A stretch of DNA of 64,000 nt from Candidatus Thiodiazotropha endoloripes (lineage in GTDB: Bacteria > Pseudomonadota > Gammaproteobacteria > Chromatiales > Chromatiaceae): contig LVKA01000027.1 of the NCBI GenBank assembly GCA_001709035.1, positions 62,001-126,000 of the forward strand. The letters run 5' to 3'. Of this stretch, positions 9,603 to 17,770 are shown in pieces; positions within the stretch are counted from its first letter, which is position 1, and every line of letters starts with the position of its first letter. Made by a program: the position numbers and the translations under genes. The notes beneath the pieces are model-generated. The model saw only the letters and a program-made list of their open reading frames with translations, was not told the DNA's origin and did no database searches.

Positions 9603-10634
9603 ATGAACTCGAAAAATACGATATGTCGCCTATCTAATACTCAAGCGTTAATTTATCTTTTGATATTATTAATGTGTGCTTCATGCGGTGGTGGAAGTGG
9701 AGGTGGAGACAGTTCGGGATCTTCAACAGAAGTTACACCTCCACCGAATGAAGTAACAACACCACCGCCAGCAACATGTCAGGATAATGACACAGTAGAG
9801 TGTGCAGATCCATTAACTGGTAATAATCCAAGCATTACAGGACATGGAAACAGCTCTAATGATGTTCATGACTACTTTGAGTACACACCCAGTCAATCAG
9901 GGACAGTGACGGTTACATTAAGTGGCTTTGGAGCTAATGATTTTGACTTGTTTCTCAGGTCTTCATCTGGCGTAGTAATAGATTCAAGTGAGTCAGTAAA
10001 CACTCAAGAACGCATAGTATTCACTGCTAGTGCGGGTGCTACTTACTTTATATCTGTTATGGCCTATCAAACATCGGGTATGACTATTTCATATGATTTA
10101 AATATAGCGTTAAGTTCAAATACTAATACACCGCCACCACCGCCGCCGCCATCAACAACTTCAACTATGAGTTACACGATTATTGATTCCTGTAATGATG
10201 GCTATTTGATTCGGTATAAATTATATGATGTCGACAATGATCTCGTGTGGCCTACAGCAACAACACATTTTTCTACTCAAGGATTGAATCGTGACAATAC
10301 ACACTCATTGGCCTGTAGGACGGGGGCAAGAATTTGTTACGGAGGGTCACTAACACCAGATGGGTCAGGATTGTATTGGGGAGTGGGGTTGTTTGGTAAT
10401 CAAGGTTGTTCAACCTGCTGTTATACTTGTACCAATGGTGGATCCGTAAGAGTTGGGCTCACATGTGGCAGTCGAAAGCAGTCCTCTGAAAATGATATTT
10501 TATCTATGACCAATACTTCTTCAAATTACCAGCCAGGGCTAACTTCCGATGGTGAGTCTTTGGAAATGGGTAATGATGGACTAATAAAGAATATTGAGGT
10601 TTATGACCCAGATATAGATATAGATTTACATTAA
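9603..10634 (+). CDS. putative lipoprotein with PPC domain and Cys-rich C-terminus
   Basis: A 343-residue exported protein of unknown function. The start ATG 9603 follows AGGAAGTGAG and gives a hydrophobic signal (LIYLLILLMCASC) ending in a lipobox-like CAS|C, then a Gly/Ser-rich tether. Residues of about 75-170 resemble a PPC (bacterial pre-peptidase C-terminal) beta-sandwich: HDYFEYTPSQSGTVTVTLSG, then DFDLFLRSSSG. A run of prolines separates it from a C-terminal domain with clustered cysteines (GCSTCCYTC) that I do not recognise. Two proline-rich linkers suggest modular surface display. PPC domains usually accompany secreted proteases, but no peptidase domain is present. The gene is strongly AT-rich compared with its neighbours. 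Confidence 0.75.
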   Translation: MNSKNTICRLSNTQALIYLLILLMCASCGGGSGGGDSSGSSTEVTPPPNEVTTPPPATCQDNDTVECADPLTGNNPSITGHGNSSNDVHDYFEYTPSQSGTVTVTLSGFGANDFDLFLRSSSGVVIDSSESVNTQERIVFTASAGATYFISVMAYQTSGMTISYDLNIALSSNTNTPPPPPPPSTTSTMSYTIIDSCNDGYLIRYKLYDVDNDLVWPTATTHFSTQGLNRDNTHSLACRTGARICYGGSLTPDGSGLYWGVGLFGNQGCSTCCYTCTNGGSVRVGLTCGSRKQSSENDILSMTNTSSNYQPGLTSDGESLEMGNDGLIKNIEVYDPDIDIDLH

Positions 10635-10672
10635 GTTCGAGTGATGGGTGTAATTGGAGGAATGCGTCAACG

Positions 10673-10704
10673 TTAAAGCCAGGTATGGTATTACCTGGCT
10701 TTAA
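10673..10704. terminator. hairpin between lipoprotein gene and ssrA
   Basis: Perfect 13-base arms TTAAAGCCAGGTA and TACCTGGCTTTAA around a 6-base loop. It lies between the lipoprotein gene (+) and the 3' end of ssrA (-), so it may end transcripts from both sides. The run of T within the arm is short. Confidence 0.65.
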
Positions 10705-10747
10705 TGAGTCCTTTAAATCAATTTACAACAGTCTGAGATAGTATGGA

Positions 10748-11113
10748 TGGTGGAGGCGGGCGGATTCGAACCGCCGTCCGCGAGTCCTCTGCCAAAAGTT
10801 CTACATGCTTAGTCCTGCCTATTATATTTAACCGATTACCACCCGACGGACAGGGCGTGTAATAGGCGATTCCGGATAGGTTTTAACGTTTCCACCCCGG
10901 ATGAGCTTCAACGCGATCTTGTGAGATATGACGCCTGAAAAGCTGGACGCACAAGCACGGCTCCAGTCAGACGGCACCCTACTGGGTATTAAGCAGCGAG
11001 TGCGTAGTTGTCGTCGTTGGCAACTATAAGTTTGCAGATGGTTTAGCGAGGTACTCTGCACCTCGGCATGCACTTCAGGTTTTGCAACCCCCGTCGAAGC
11101 CTACGTCGCCCCC
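10748..11113 (-). ncRNA. ssrA: transfer-messenger RNA (tmRNA)
   Basis: Rescues stalled ribosomes with SmpB by adding a degradation tag. The minus strand starts GGGGGCGACGTAGGCTTCGAC and ends in a tRNA-like T-arm (GGTTCGAATCC) and an encoded CCA at 10748. The tag frame at 10989-11021 reads ANDDNYALAA followed by TAA, close to the classical gammaproteobacterial ANDENYALAA. The length of about 366 bases is normal. smpB lies immediately upstream on the same strand. The short ORFs crossing this segment are spurious. Confidence 0.96.
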
Positions 11114-11133
11114 ATGACGGTTATGAGTCAGAC

Positions 11134-11163
11134 ATTATATGCCAGGGTTTGGTTCCAGGTCAC
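11134..11163 (-). promoter_or_regulatory. ssrA promoter
   Basis: On the minus strand a perfect -10 box TATAAT (11134-11139) is preceded at 18 bases by GTGACC (11158-11163), which keeps the TGAC core of the -35 consensus. The predicted start is about 13 bases before the mature tmRNA 5' end, as expected for a precursor trimmed by RNase P. Confidence 0.7.
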
Positions 11164-11193
11164 GGAAAAACTGCACTCGAGATTGGTGTCGCG

Positions 11194-11673
11194 CTAGCCG
11201 TGCTTGAACAGCCGCTCTTTTTCCCGCTTCCAGTCCCGGTCCTTGTCGCTTGCCCGTTTGTCATGGAGTTTCTTGCCTTTGGCGACGCCGATCTCCAGTT
11301 TGGCCATGCCTTTCTTCCAATACAGCGCCGTGGGCACCAGGGTATAGCCCTTGCGCTCGACCAGGCCGATCAGTTTATTCAGCTCACTTCGATGCAGCAG
11401 CAGCTTGCGGGTACGTATAGGATCCGTGCGGATGTGGGTGGAGGCGGTGCTGAGAGGCACGATATGGGCGCCGAACAGGAACGCCTCGCCCTCCTTGATA
11501 GTGACGTAACTCTCTTTGATCTGAACCTTTCCTTCACGCAGACTTTTCACTTCCCAACCCTGCAGGGAGAGGCCGGCTTCGTATCGATCTTCGATGAAAT
11601 AGTCGTGATTCGCCTTTTTATTCAGCGCGATGGTGGGGCGCCCCTGGACTTTTTTCTTTGCTTTACTTGCCAT
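11194..11673 (-). CDS. smpB: SsrA-binding protein SmpB
   Basis: The 159-residue protein binds tmRNA and delivers it to stalled ribosomes. It shows the family core [20 protein letters not shown] near residue 15 and [19 protein letters not shown] near 40. The basic C-terminal tail ending ERLFKHG enters the mRNA channel. Length is typical. It is transcribed toward ssrA with an 80-base gap carrying the ssrA promoter, so the two partners are neighbours but ssrA can be expressed alone. It is divergent from the sodium symporter gene. Confidence 0.97.
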   Translation of the reverse strand: MASKAKKKVQGRPTIALNKKANHDYFIEDRYEAGLSLQGWEVKSLREGKVQIKESYVTIKEGEAFLFGAHIVPLSTASTHIRTDPIRTRKLLLHRSELNKLIGLVERKGYTLVPTALYWKKGMAKLEIGVAKGKKLHDKRASDKDRDWKREKERLFKHG

Positions 11674-11878
11674 CGGCCTATTCTAATGCCGGAAAAGGCA
11701 ACTCACCAGAGGCGGCTTGAGAAATGGTCCAATTTTCAGGAGAATCAACAACCTTTAGATGAATGACAACCCGGCGATCAGTTGGTTTACCCTCTGTCTT
11801 CTGGGCAAATATGGCCCAACTGACAACGCTGTAAGCTGATTCGTTTAGATTTTGAGAGCTGAATAAGGATCAAAAGTA

Positions 11879-13279
11879 ATGGCTGAAAGACAATCCATAC
11901 ATGGCCAGTGGTCGTCGCGGCTGGTGTTCATCCTGGCAGCTACCGGGTCTGCGGTCGGATTGGGTAATGTCTGGAAGTTTCCCTACATCACCGGCGAAAA
12001 TGGTGGTGGCGCCTTTGTTATCGTCTATCTTGTGTGCATTGCCCTGGTCGGTGTGCCGATCATGATGGCTGAGATCATGCTTGGCCGCCGGGGCCGGCAG
12101 AGCCCGATCAACACCATGGCTGAACTGAGTCGCGAGGAGGGGGCCAACAAAGCCTGGTCTCTGATCGGCTGGAGCGGTGTGTTGGCCGGTTTCTTCATCC
12201 TCTCCTATTACAGTGTGATTGCCGGTTGGGCTCTGGCCTATGTGGCTCGTGCCGGAGCCGGTCTGTTCAGCGGGCTCGATGCGGCCGGGGTGGAGAGCAT
12301 GTTCAATGGCCTGGTGGGCAGTCCGGAACGTCTGCTGGCCTGGCATACCCTGTTCATGCTGATGAGTATGTTTGTGGTTGCCAAAGGGGTGAAATCAGGC
12401 CTGGAAAAGGCCGTGACCTATCTGATGCCGGCCCTGTTCCTGCTGTTACTGCTGTTGGTTGGCTATGCCATGAACACAGGCTTTTTCGTGCAGGGGCTTG
12501 AATTTCTCTTTTCACCGGATTTCAGTAAGTTGATATACACCTGTCAGGTGGTCGACGGGGTTGAGCAGTGTGATATCAGTGGCGGGCCGTTACTGGTTGC
12601 GATGGGGCATGCTTTTTTCACCCTGAGTCTGGGGATGGGGGCGATCATGGTCTACGGCTCCTATATGCCGAAAAAGTCTTCGATCGCAGGATCGGCGGTG
12701 CTGATTGCACTGCTCGATACGTTGGTCGCTCTGCTGGCAGGCATGGCGATATTCCCGATTGTATTTGCCAACGGGCTTGAGCCTGGGGCTGGTCCCGGAT
12801 TGATCTTTCAAACCCTGCCGATCGCCTTTGGCGCTATGCCGGGGGGACATCTGTTCGGTACGCTGTTCTTTGTCTTGCTGGTCTTTGCCGCCTGGAGTTC
12901 CGCGATCTCGCTGATCGAGCCGGCGGTGGCCTGGTTGGTGGAAAACCGCGAGATGACCCGGGTGCGGGCGTCGATCTGGATCGGGCTGACTACCTGGGTC
13001 ATCGGTCTGGGTACGGTCTTTTCGTTCAACATCTGGTCCGATGTCAAACTGTTCGATATGACCTTTTTTGATCTGCTCGACTACCTGACGGCCAATATCA
13101 TGTTGCCGCTTGGTGGTTTGTTGATTGCGATCTTCAGTGGCTGGCTGATGAAAAAAGCCTCAAGCCAGGATGAGTTCGCCATAAGTGGGGTTCGATATAA
13201 TCTTTGGTGGACCCTGATTCGCTATGTTTCGCCGTTAGCTGTCGTGGTGGTTTTCTTACACGCAATTGGATTATTTTAA
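11879..13279 (+). CDS. sodium-dependent transporter, NSS/SNF family
   Basis: A 466-residue inner-membrane sodium symporter. The N-terminal NSS signature GSAVGLGNVWKFPY (from about residue 23) contains the unwound TM1 substrate site, and GENGGGAFVIVYL follows. Eleven or twelve hydrophobic segments can be traced to the C-terminus. Bacterial relatives move amino acids or similar solutes; the substrate cannot be read from sequence. The start ATG 11879 follows AAGGATC. It is divergent from smpB, and its stop lies 2 bases before the GTG of ratA, so it probably shares a transcript with ratA and rnfH. Confidence 0.92.
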   Translation: MAERQSIHGQWSSRLVFILAATGSAVGLGNVWKFPYITGENGGGAFVIVYLVCIALVGVPIMMAEIMLGRRGRQSPINTMAELSREEGANKAWSLIGWSGVLAGFFILSYYSVIAGWALAYVARAGAGLFSGLDAAGVESMFNGLVGSPERLLAWHTLFMLMSMFVVAKGVKSGLEKAVTYLMPALFLLLLLLVGYAMNTGFFVQGLEFLFSPDFSKLIYTCQVVDGVEQCDISGGPLLVAMGHAFFTLSLGMGAIMVYGSYMPKKSSIAGSAVLIALLDTLVALLAGMAIFPIVFANGLEPGAGPGLIFQTLPIAFGAMPGGHLFGTLFFVLLVFAAWSSAISLIEPAVAWLVENREMTRVRASIWIGLTTWVIGLGTVFSFNIWSDVKLFDMTFFDLLDYLTANIMLPLGGLLIAIFSGWLMKKASSQDEFAISGVRYNLWWTLIRYVSPLAVVVVFLHAIGLF

Positions 13280-13281
13280 CT

Positions 13282-13725
13282 GTGCCGGTTGTCAAAAAGA
13301 GCGCGCTGGTAGCGCATTCAGCGCATGAGATGTTTCAATTGGTTTGTGCATTTGAAGCCTACCCCGAGTTTCTGCCCTGGTGCAGTGACAGTCGCCTGAT
13401 CTCCCGTACGCCTGAAGAGATCTGCGGTGAACTGGAAGTGTCACGGGTTGGGATCAGGCAGCGGTTTTCCACCTGCAACAAGTTGGTAACAGACGAGAGA
13501 ATGGATATCCAGCTGCGGGATGGACCGTTTCAGAAGTTACAAGGCAGCTGGCATTTCATCCCATTGAAGGAGGATGCTTGTAAAGTTGAGTTGGTGCTTG
13601 AGTTTGAGTTTGCCGGTCGCTTGATCGATGCGGCGTTCGGGCGGGTGTTCAGTCAGATCGCGAATACCCTGGTCGATGCATTTTGTAAACGGGCGGATGT
13701 AGTATACAGGAAGGCCAGTGGATGA
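13282..13725 (+). CDS. ratA: RatA-family START-like protein
   Basis: Coenzyme Q-binding/START-fold protein (COG2867) of the RatA family, about 147 residues, described in E. coli as affecting 70S ribosome association and homologous to the Coq10 ubiquinone chaperone. Family markers are SALVAHSAHEMFQLVCAFEA near the N-terminus, YPEFLPWCSDSRL near residue 30 and the C-terminal FGRVFSQIANTLVDAFCKRA. The GTG start at 13282 gives the usual length; a longer upstream GTG start would sit inside the transporter gene. Its ATGA overlap with rnfH indicates coupling. Confidence 0.9.
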   Translation: MPVVKKSALVAHSAHEMFQLVCAFEAYPEFLPWCSDSRLISRTPEEICGELEVSRVGIRQRFSTCNKLVTDERMDIQLRDGPFQKLQGSWHFIPLKEDACKVELVLEFEFAGRLIDAAFGRVFSQIANTLVDAFCKRADVVYRKASG

Positions 13726-14012
13726 AATTTGAAGTAGCTTATGGGACGTTGGATGGGCAGGTTCTGTTGATCGTGGAGTCCAGGGAGCCGCTCACGGTAG
13801 AGCAGGCCATCGAGCAGTCTGACATTCTGCAGCGTTTTCCGGAGATTGATCTGAAAGTCAATAAAACGGGCATCTTTGGCAAAGCGGCCAAATTGGACGC
13901 CATGCTCAATGAGGGCGACCGGGTGGAGATCTACCGGCCGCTGATTGCCGATCCCAAAGAGGCCAGAAAAAAGCGTGCCGCAGAAGGCAAGCCGATGAAA
14001 AAGGGCGGTTGA
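13722..14012 (+). CDS. rnfH: RnfH family protein
   Basis: Small ubiquitin-fold protein (96 residues) of the RnfH/UPF0125 family, usually beside ratA; its biochemical role is not settled. Typical segments are KFEVAYGTLDGQVLL at the N-terminus and the core NKTGIFGKAAKLDAMLNEGD followed by DRVEIYRPL. The C-terminal tail is Lys/Arg-rich. It overlaps ratA by 4 bases and converges on bamE, with 10 bases between the stops. Confidence 0.93.
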   Translation: MKFEVAYGTLDGQVLLIVESREPLTVEQAIEQSDILQRFPEIDLKVNKTGIFGKAAKLDAMLNEGDRVEIYRPLIADPKEARKKRAAEGKPMKKGG

Positions 14013-14022
14013 GTGCTTGGAG

Positions 14023-14472
14023 TTACTCCGGCTCTCCCAGGCCCAATGAGTACCAAAGCCTTTCCAGAATACCGAAATCTCCATCGTAGTCGGGTACGCT
14101 GGCTACCAGTTCGCGTTTCTCCTGTTTGGTTTCCACATTTTCTGCCGCTTTGATATCTCCCTGGTAGTGGCTCAGAAGATCATTCTCAAAAAAGACACGA
14201 AATCGCTTAATTTCAACAGCTTGGTTGCGACGTTTGATCGATAGCAGATAGTCCCAGCGGGTACCGTGAAAGACATCGATCAACATCGGCGAGCCCAGGG
14301 CAAAACGGACCTGTCTCTGGGTCATACCGGGCTGCAGCAGAGCAACCATTTCCGGAGTGATGATATTACCCTGCTCAATATCAGGTGAATGGACCAATGA
14401 GAGCTCTTCCCATGAGGAACAGGCATTGAGAAGGGGAATGATTAACAAAATGAGGATGAGTTTCTTTTTCAT
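14023..14472 (-). CDS. bamE: outer membrane assembly lipoprotein BamE
   Basis: Lipoprotein of the BAM complex that inserts beta-barrel proteins into the outer membrane. The signal peptide MKKKLILILLIIPLLNAC ends in a lipobox with Cys18. The SmpA/OmlA core follows: QGNIITPEMVALLQPGMTQ, then QVRFALGSPMLIDVFHGTRW. The 149-residue length is slightly long for the family because of a C-terminal extension containing charged and acidic residues. It is divergent from fur with a 76-base gap, the usual gammaproteobacterial arrangement. Confidence 0.94.
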   Translation of the reverse strand: MKKKLILILLIIPLLNACSSWEELSLVHSPDIEQGNIITPEMVALLQPGMTQRQVRFALGSPMLIDVFHGTRWDYLLSIKRRNQAVEIKRFRVFFENDLLSHYQGDIKAAENVETKQEKRELVASVPDYDGDFGILERLWYSLGLGEPE

Positions 14473-14548
14473 TACAAGTACAATTCATTAGCTGCCATCA
14501 TAATAGCGCATTCCAAATCCAAGAAACACTCGTTGGAGATATATCTGG

Positions 14549-14968
14549 ATGGATAACCAGGATATTCGAAAAGCCGGACTCAAAGTTACCCTGCCCAGGG
14601 TGAAGATACTTGAGTTATTGGAGAGTAGTGCCCAGCGTCATGTCAGTGCTGAAGATGTCTATAAGATGCTGCTGGAAAAGGGCGAAGAGATTGGCCTGGC
14701 AACCGTCTATCGTGTGCTCACCCAGTTTGAGTCTGCAGGTCTGGTGACACGGCACAATTTCGAGGGTGGACATGCGGTATTCGAGCTTGAACGTGGCAAC
14801 CACCATGATCATCTTGTCTGCGTGGTTTGTGGCAAGGTGGAGGAGTTTGTCGACAGCACGATCGAAAACCGGCAAAAGGAGATCGCCAAAGAACATGGTT
14901 TTGAGATTGTGGATCACTCACTGATTATCTATGGTCACTGCGGCAATCCGAAGTGCACTGTGAACTGA
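14549..14968 (+). CDS. fur: ferric uptake regulator Fur
   Basis: Iron-responsive repressor of 139 residues. The N-terminal winged helix contains LKVTLPRVKILELL and EIGLATVYRVLTQF. The metal-binding HHDHLVCVVCGKVEEF follows near residue 88, and a C-terminal Cys pair (GHCGNPKC) closes the protein. Length and start are standard. It is divergent from bamE and convergent with recN. No obvious Fur box was found in the short upstream region. Confidence 0.96.
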   Translation: MDNQDIRKAGLKVTLPRVKILELLESSAQRHVSAEDVYKMLLEKGEEIGLATVYRVLTQFESAGLVTRHNFEGGHAVFELERGNHHDHLVCVVCGKVEEFVDSTIENRQKEIAKEHGFEIVDHSLIIYGHCGNPKCTVN

Positions 14969-15007
14969 CGCTATCGTGTCTACAGACCCTAACTCACCCA
15001 AACAGCC

Positions 15008-16681
15008 CTAAGCATCAGCAGCCAATGTCACCATCTCCTCTGCATGGGCGAGCGTCTGTTCGGTGATTTTAATGCCGCCCAGCATACGGGCAATCTCCTG
15101 AATCCGCTGTTCATCATCCAGCCTGGCGATATCGGTGCTGGTGCTCTTCTGTTGAGTGGTCTTCTGGACTTGGAAATGGTGCATTGCCTGGGCCGCAACC
15201 TGGGGCAGGTGGGTAACACACAAAATCTGTCGGCTTGAGGAGAGCTTACGCAGCATCTGACCGACAATTTCGGCAACACCGCCGCCGATCCCCACATCAA
15301 CCTCATCGAAAACCAGAGTCGGTGTGGTGCCGCACTCGATGGTTGCCACCTGGATGGCCAGACTGATGCGGGAAAGTTCACCGCCAGAAGCCACTCTGCT
15401 GAGCAGATCGAGGGGCAGGCCAGGGTTGGCCGAGACCTGAAAATCGACCTGCTCCAGGCCATTTGCACCGGCATCTTCTGCATCAAGGGGTGTGAGTAGA
15501 ACATTGAACTTGCCACCAGGCATGCCCAGGGTCTGCATTGCTTCAGTGATTACCCGTCCCAACTGTTTGGCTGAAGTACGGCGCTTTTTGGAGAGTTGTT
15601 CGCCCAGTTTCAAATAGGCGGTACGCCTCGCCTCAACCTGGTTGGTAAGTTCCGACAGGGTCTCATCCGCCCCTTCAAGTGTGTCGATTTCTGACTGGAT
15701 TTGTTGCAGTTTTTCAGGCAACTGCCGGGGTTTTACCCGATATTTCCTGGAGGCGTCATGCAATAGGCCAAGACGCTCTTCCAGCTGCTGCAGGCCACTG
15801 GGATCGAGTGCAATGTCGGTCAGGTAGTTGCGCAGAAAGGCCAGCGCTTCATCGACTTGGATCAGCGCACTGTCGATCATCTCTCTGGGATCCTTCAGGC
15901 TGCTGTCCAGATGTTCCATCTCGCTGACCAGCTCAAGTGAACGGGAGAGCTGGCTGCGCAGGGAGTGCTGCTCCCCATCCAATCCGGAGAGAATCTCGTT
16001 GCAGCTGGTTCTGATCTGCTCCAGGTGGCTGAGACGTGAATGCTCCTTCTCGATTGAGGCGAGCTCTTCTACTGAAACATCAAGTGCGGCAAGCTCCTCA
16101 GCCTGATAACGGAGCAGGTCCAGCCGTGATGCCCGCTCTTCTGTTTCGGCTGTGAGGAGTTGCAGGCGCTTCAGGTCCTTCTGGTAGCTTTTATACTGCT
16201 GTGCAAGTTGATGGCTGAGTTGTGTATGGCCGGCATAGGCATCCAGTAGCCGCCTCTGGTGATTGGCCTTGAGCAGGGACTGGTGTGCGTGTTGCCCGTG
16301 TATCTCCACCAACAGATCCCCCAGGTCCTGGAGTTGTTGCATGGGGACGCTGCGACCATTGATGTAGCAGCGGGAGCGACCCTCCCGGTTGAGGCTGCGC
16401 CGCAGGATGCATTCATCCCCCTCGTCCAGATCCTGTTGGCGTAGCCAGTGGCCGGCCTCGGGGGTCTTGCTGATATCGAACTGTGCTGTAACCTCTGCCC
16501 GGTCTGCACCGGAACGAATCAGGCCGTTGTCGGCCCGTTCACCCAGTGCCAACCCAAGCGCGTCGATGAGGATTGATTTGCCCGCACCGGTTTCACCGGT
16601 CAAAGCCGTCAAACCTCCGAGCAGTTCCAGTGCCATACCGGAGACTACGGCAAGATTATGGATCTGCAGTTGGACTAGCAT
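15008..16681 (-). CDS. recN: DNA repair protein RecN
   Basis: SMC-like ATPase for double-strand break repair (557 residues). The N-terminal Walker A GETGAGKS lies near residues 29-36, a long coiled-coil middle spans about 150-370, and the C-terminal ABC signature is ASGGELSRISLAIQ with Walker B TLVFDEVDVGIGG. Length is normal. The gene starts inside the 3' end of nadK with a 7-base overlap, so the two form an operon reading leftward. Confidence 0.97.
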   Translation of the reverse strand: MLVQLQIHNLAVVSGMALELLGGLTALTGETGAGKSILIDALGLALGERADNGLIRSGADRAEVTAQFDISKTPEAGHWLRQQDLDEGDECILRRSLNREGRSRCYINGRSVPMQQLQDLGDLLVEIHGQHAHQSLLKANHQRRLLDAYAGHTQLSHQLAQQYKSYQKDLKRLQLLTAETEERASRLDLLRYQAEELAALDVSVEELASIEKEHSRLSHLEQIRTSCNEILSGLDGEQHSLRSQLSRSLELVSEMEHLDSSLKDPREMIDSALIQVDEALAFLRNYLTDIALDPSGLQQLEERLGLLHDASRKYRVKPRQLPEKLQQIQSEIDTLEGADETLSELTNQVEARRTAYLKLGEQLSKKRRTSAKQLGRVITEAMQTLGMPGGKFNVLLTPLDAEDAGANGLEQVDFQVSANPGLPLDLLSRVASGGELSRISLAIQVATIECGTTPTLVFDEVDVGIGGGVAEIVGQMLRKLSSSRQILCVTHLPQVAAQAMHHFQVQKTTQQKSTSTDIARLDDEQRIQEIARMLGGIKITEQTLAHAEEMVTLAADA

Positions 16682-17568
16682 CGGTTCTTTTTAGGGTTTT
16701 CCGCCCACCCGAGCTTGGCCCTGAGTATGCTGTAGTAGTCGTATCCGGTGGGGTGGATCAGTCGGACCTGAGGTTCTGCCTTGCGAATCCGGATTACCTC
16801 TCCCGGCATCGCGGGAATGGTGGCCTGTCCATCACAGGTGATCTGAACATCCTCAGTATGATCGGGGTGGAGCCGGATCTCGATCAAACTGTCGCCATCC
16901 ACCACAATCGGGCGATTACTCAGGGTATGGGGGCAGATCGGTACCAGCGCGATGGCATTCAACGAGGGGTGGAGCAGCGGGCCACCGCCAGAGAGTGCAT
17001 AAGCGGTCGAACCGGTGGGCGTGGAGACGATCAATCCGTCGGATCGTTGGTCGTTGACCAGCTGCTCGTCCACATAGGTTTCGAACTCAATCATTCGGGC
17101 GATATTCCATTTGTGCAGTACCACATCATTGAATGCCAGGATGTTCTGGTTTTCCGAAGATTCATCCCCCATGCTGACCTCGAGCAGAAAGCGGCACTCC
17201 TGTTCATATTTTCCGTTGAGGATCTCCGTTAGCTGCTGGGTCATCTCTTCTGGTGAGATATCCACCAGAAAACCCAATCGACCGAGATTTATACCCAATA
17301 AGGGAATATTCTGCTGGGAGAGTACCCGTGCCGCATGCAACAGGGTGCCGTCGCCGCCAACCACGATTACCAGGTCACTGTGTTTGGGCAGGTCGATCTC
17401 AGGGACGCTGGAGACCGGTTTGTTATTGAGCATCCGGCAGGTCTCCTCCTCAATGACTACCTCGTGCTGATGTTCAATCAGGTAGTCGTAGAGTCGCAGG
17501 AGAGTCTGTTTGACTATCGGGTCACCATGTTTTCCAATCAGTCCGATTTGCTGAAACCGCTTATGCAT
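16675..17568 (-). CDS. nadK: NAD kinase
   Basis: Phosphorylates NAD to NADP. The 297-residue product carries the catalytic GGDGTLLHAA near residue 71, the NAD-contacting FNDVVLHK near 145 and STPTGSTAYALSGGGPLL near 180. Length fits the family. It overlaps recN downstream by 7 bases and is divergent from hrcA across about 200 bases that hold the CIRCE operator, so heat-shock control faces only hrcA. Confidence 0.97.
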   Translation of the reverse strand: MHKRFQQIGLIGKHGDPIVKQTLLRLYDYLIEHQHEVVIEEETCRMLNNKPVSSVPEIDLPKHSDLVIVVGGDGTLLHAARVLSQQNIPLLGINLGRLGFLVDISPEEMTQQLTEILNGKYEQECRFLLEVSMGDESSENQNILAFNDVVLHKWNIARMIEFETYVDEQLVNDQRSDGLIVSTPTGSTAYALSGGGPLLHPSLNAIALVPICPHTLSNRPIVVDGDSLIEIRLHPDHTEDVQITCDGQATIPAMPGEVIRIRKAEPQVRLIHPTGYDYYSILRAKLGWAENPKKNRC

Positions 17569-17686
17569 ACCTGGTGCTAGGCTCGTGGCTAAGGTCTAAG
17601 ATCTAATGCTTGAAAAAGCGCCATTCCTCAACGTTAGCATGGTGCCATGGGCAATCCAAGTCGGGAGTGGCTGGGAAGCGGAATGC

Positions 17687-17715
17687 TTGACTAGGTGCAT
17701 CTGAATTGCTAGCTT
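17687..17715 (+). promoter_or_regulatory. candidate sigma-70 promoter of hrcA
   Basis: TTGACT (17687-17692) and TAGCTT (17710-17715) are separated by 17 bases. The predicted start falls at the left edge of the CIRCE element, which would let HrcA block initiation. The -10 box is a moderate match only. Confidence 0.5.
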
Positions 17716-17723
17716 TTGATACA

Positions 17724-17750
17724 TTGGCACTCGACTGGAATGAGTGCTAA
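17724..17750. promoter_or_regulatory. CIRCE operator (HrcA binding site)
   Basis: TTGGCACTC-N9-GAGTGCTAA differs from the CIRCE consensus TTAGCACTC-N9-GAGTGCTAA at one base. It ends 20 bases before the hrcA start, the classic autoregulatory position. No second CIRCE was found before grpE, dnaK or dnaJ. Confidence 0.93.
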
Positions 17751-17770
17751 TCATCACCCCGGAGACTCCC

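Noticed and set aside
10828-11073. 81-codon minus-strand frame inside tmRNA
   Set aside because: Conserved tmRNA sequence, not a protein; the only translated part is the 10-residue tag in another register.
11068-11766. 232-codon plus-strand open frame
   Set aside because: Runs across the ssrA 5' end and opposite smpB, both firmly identified on the minus strand.
14972-14992. Possible further copy of the dispersed repeat between fur and recN
   Set aside because: Only a GTGT..ACAGACCCTAAC fragment resembles the repeat; the palindromic partner is missing, so it may be chance.
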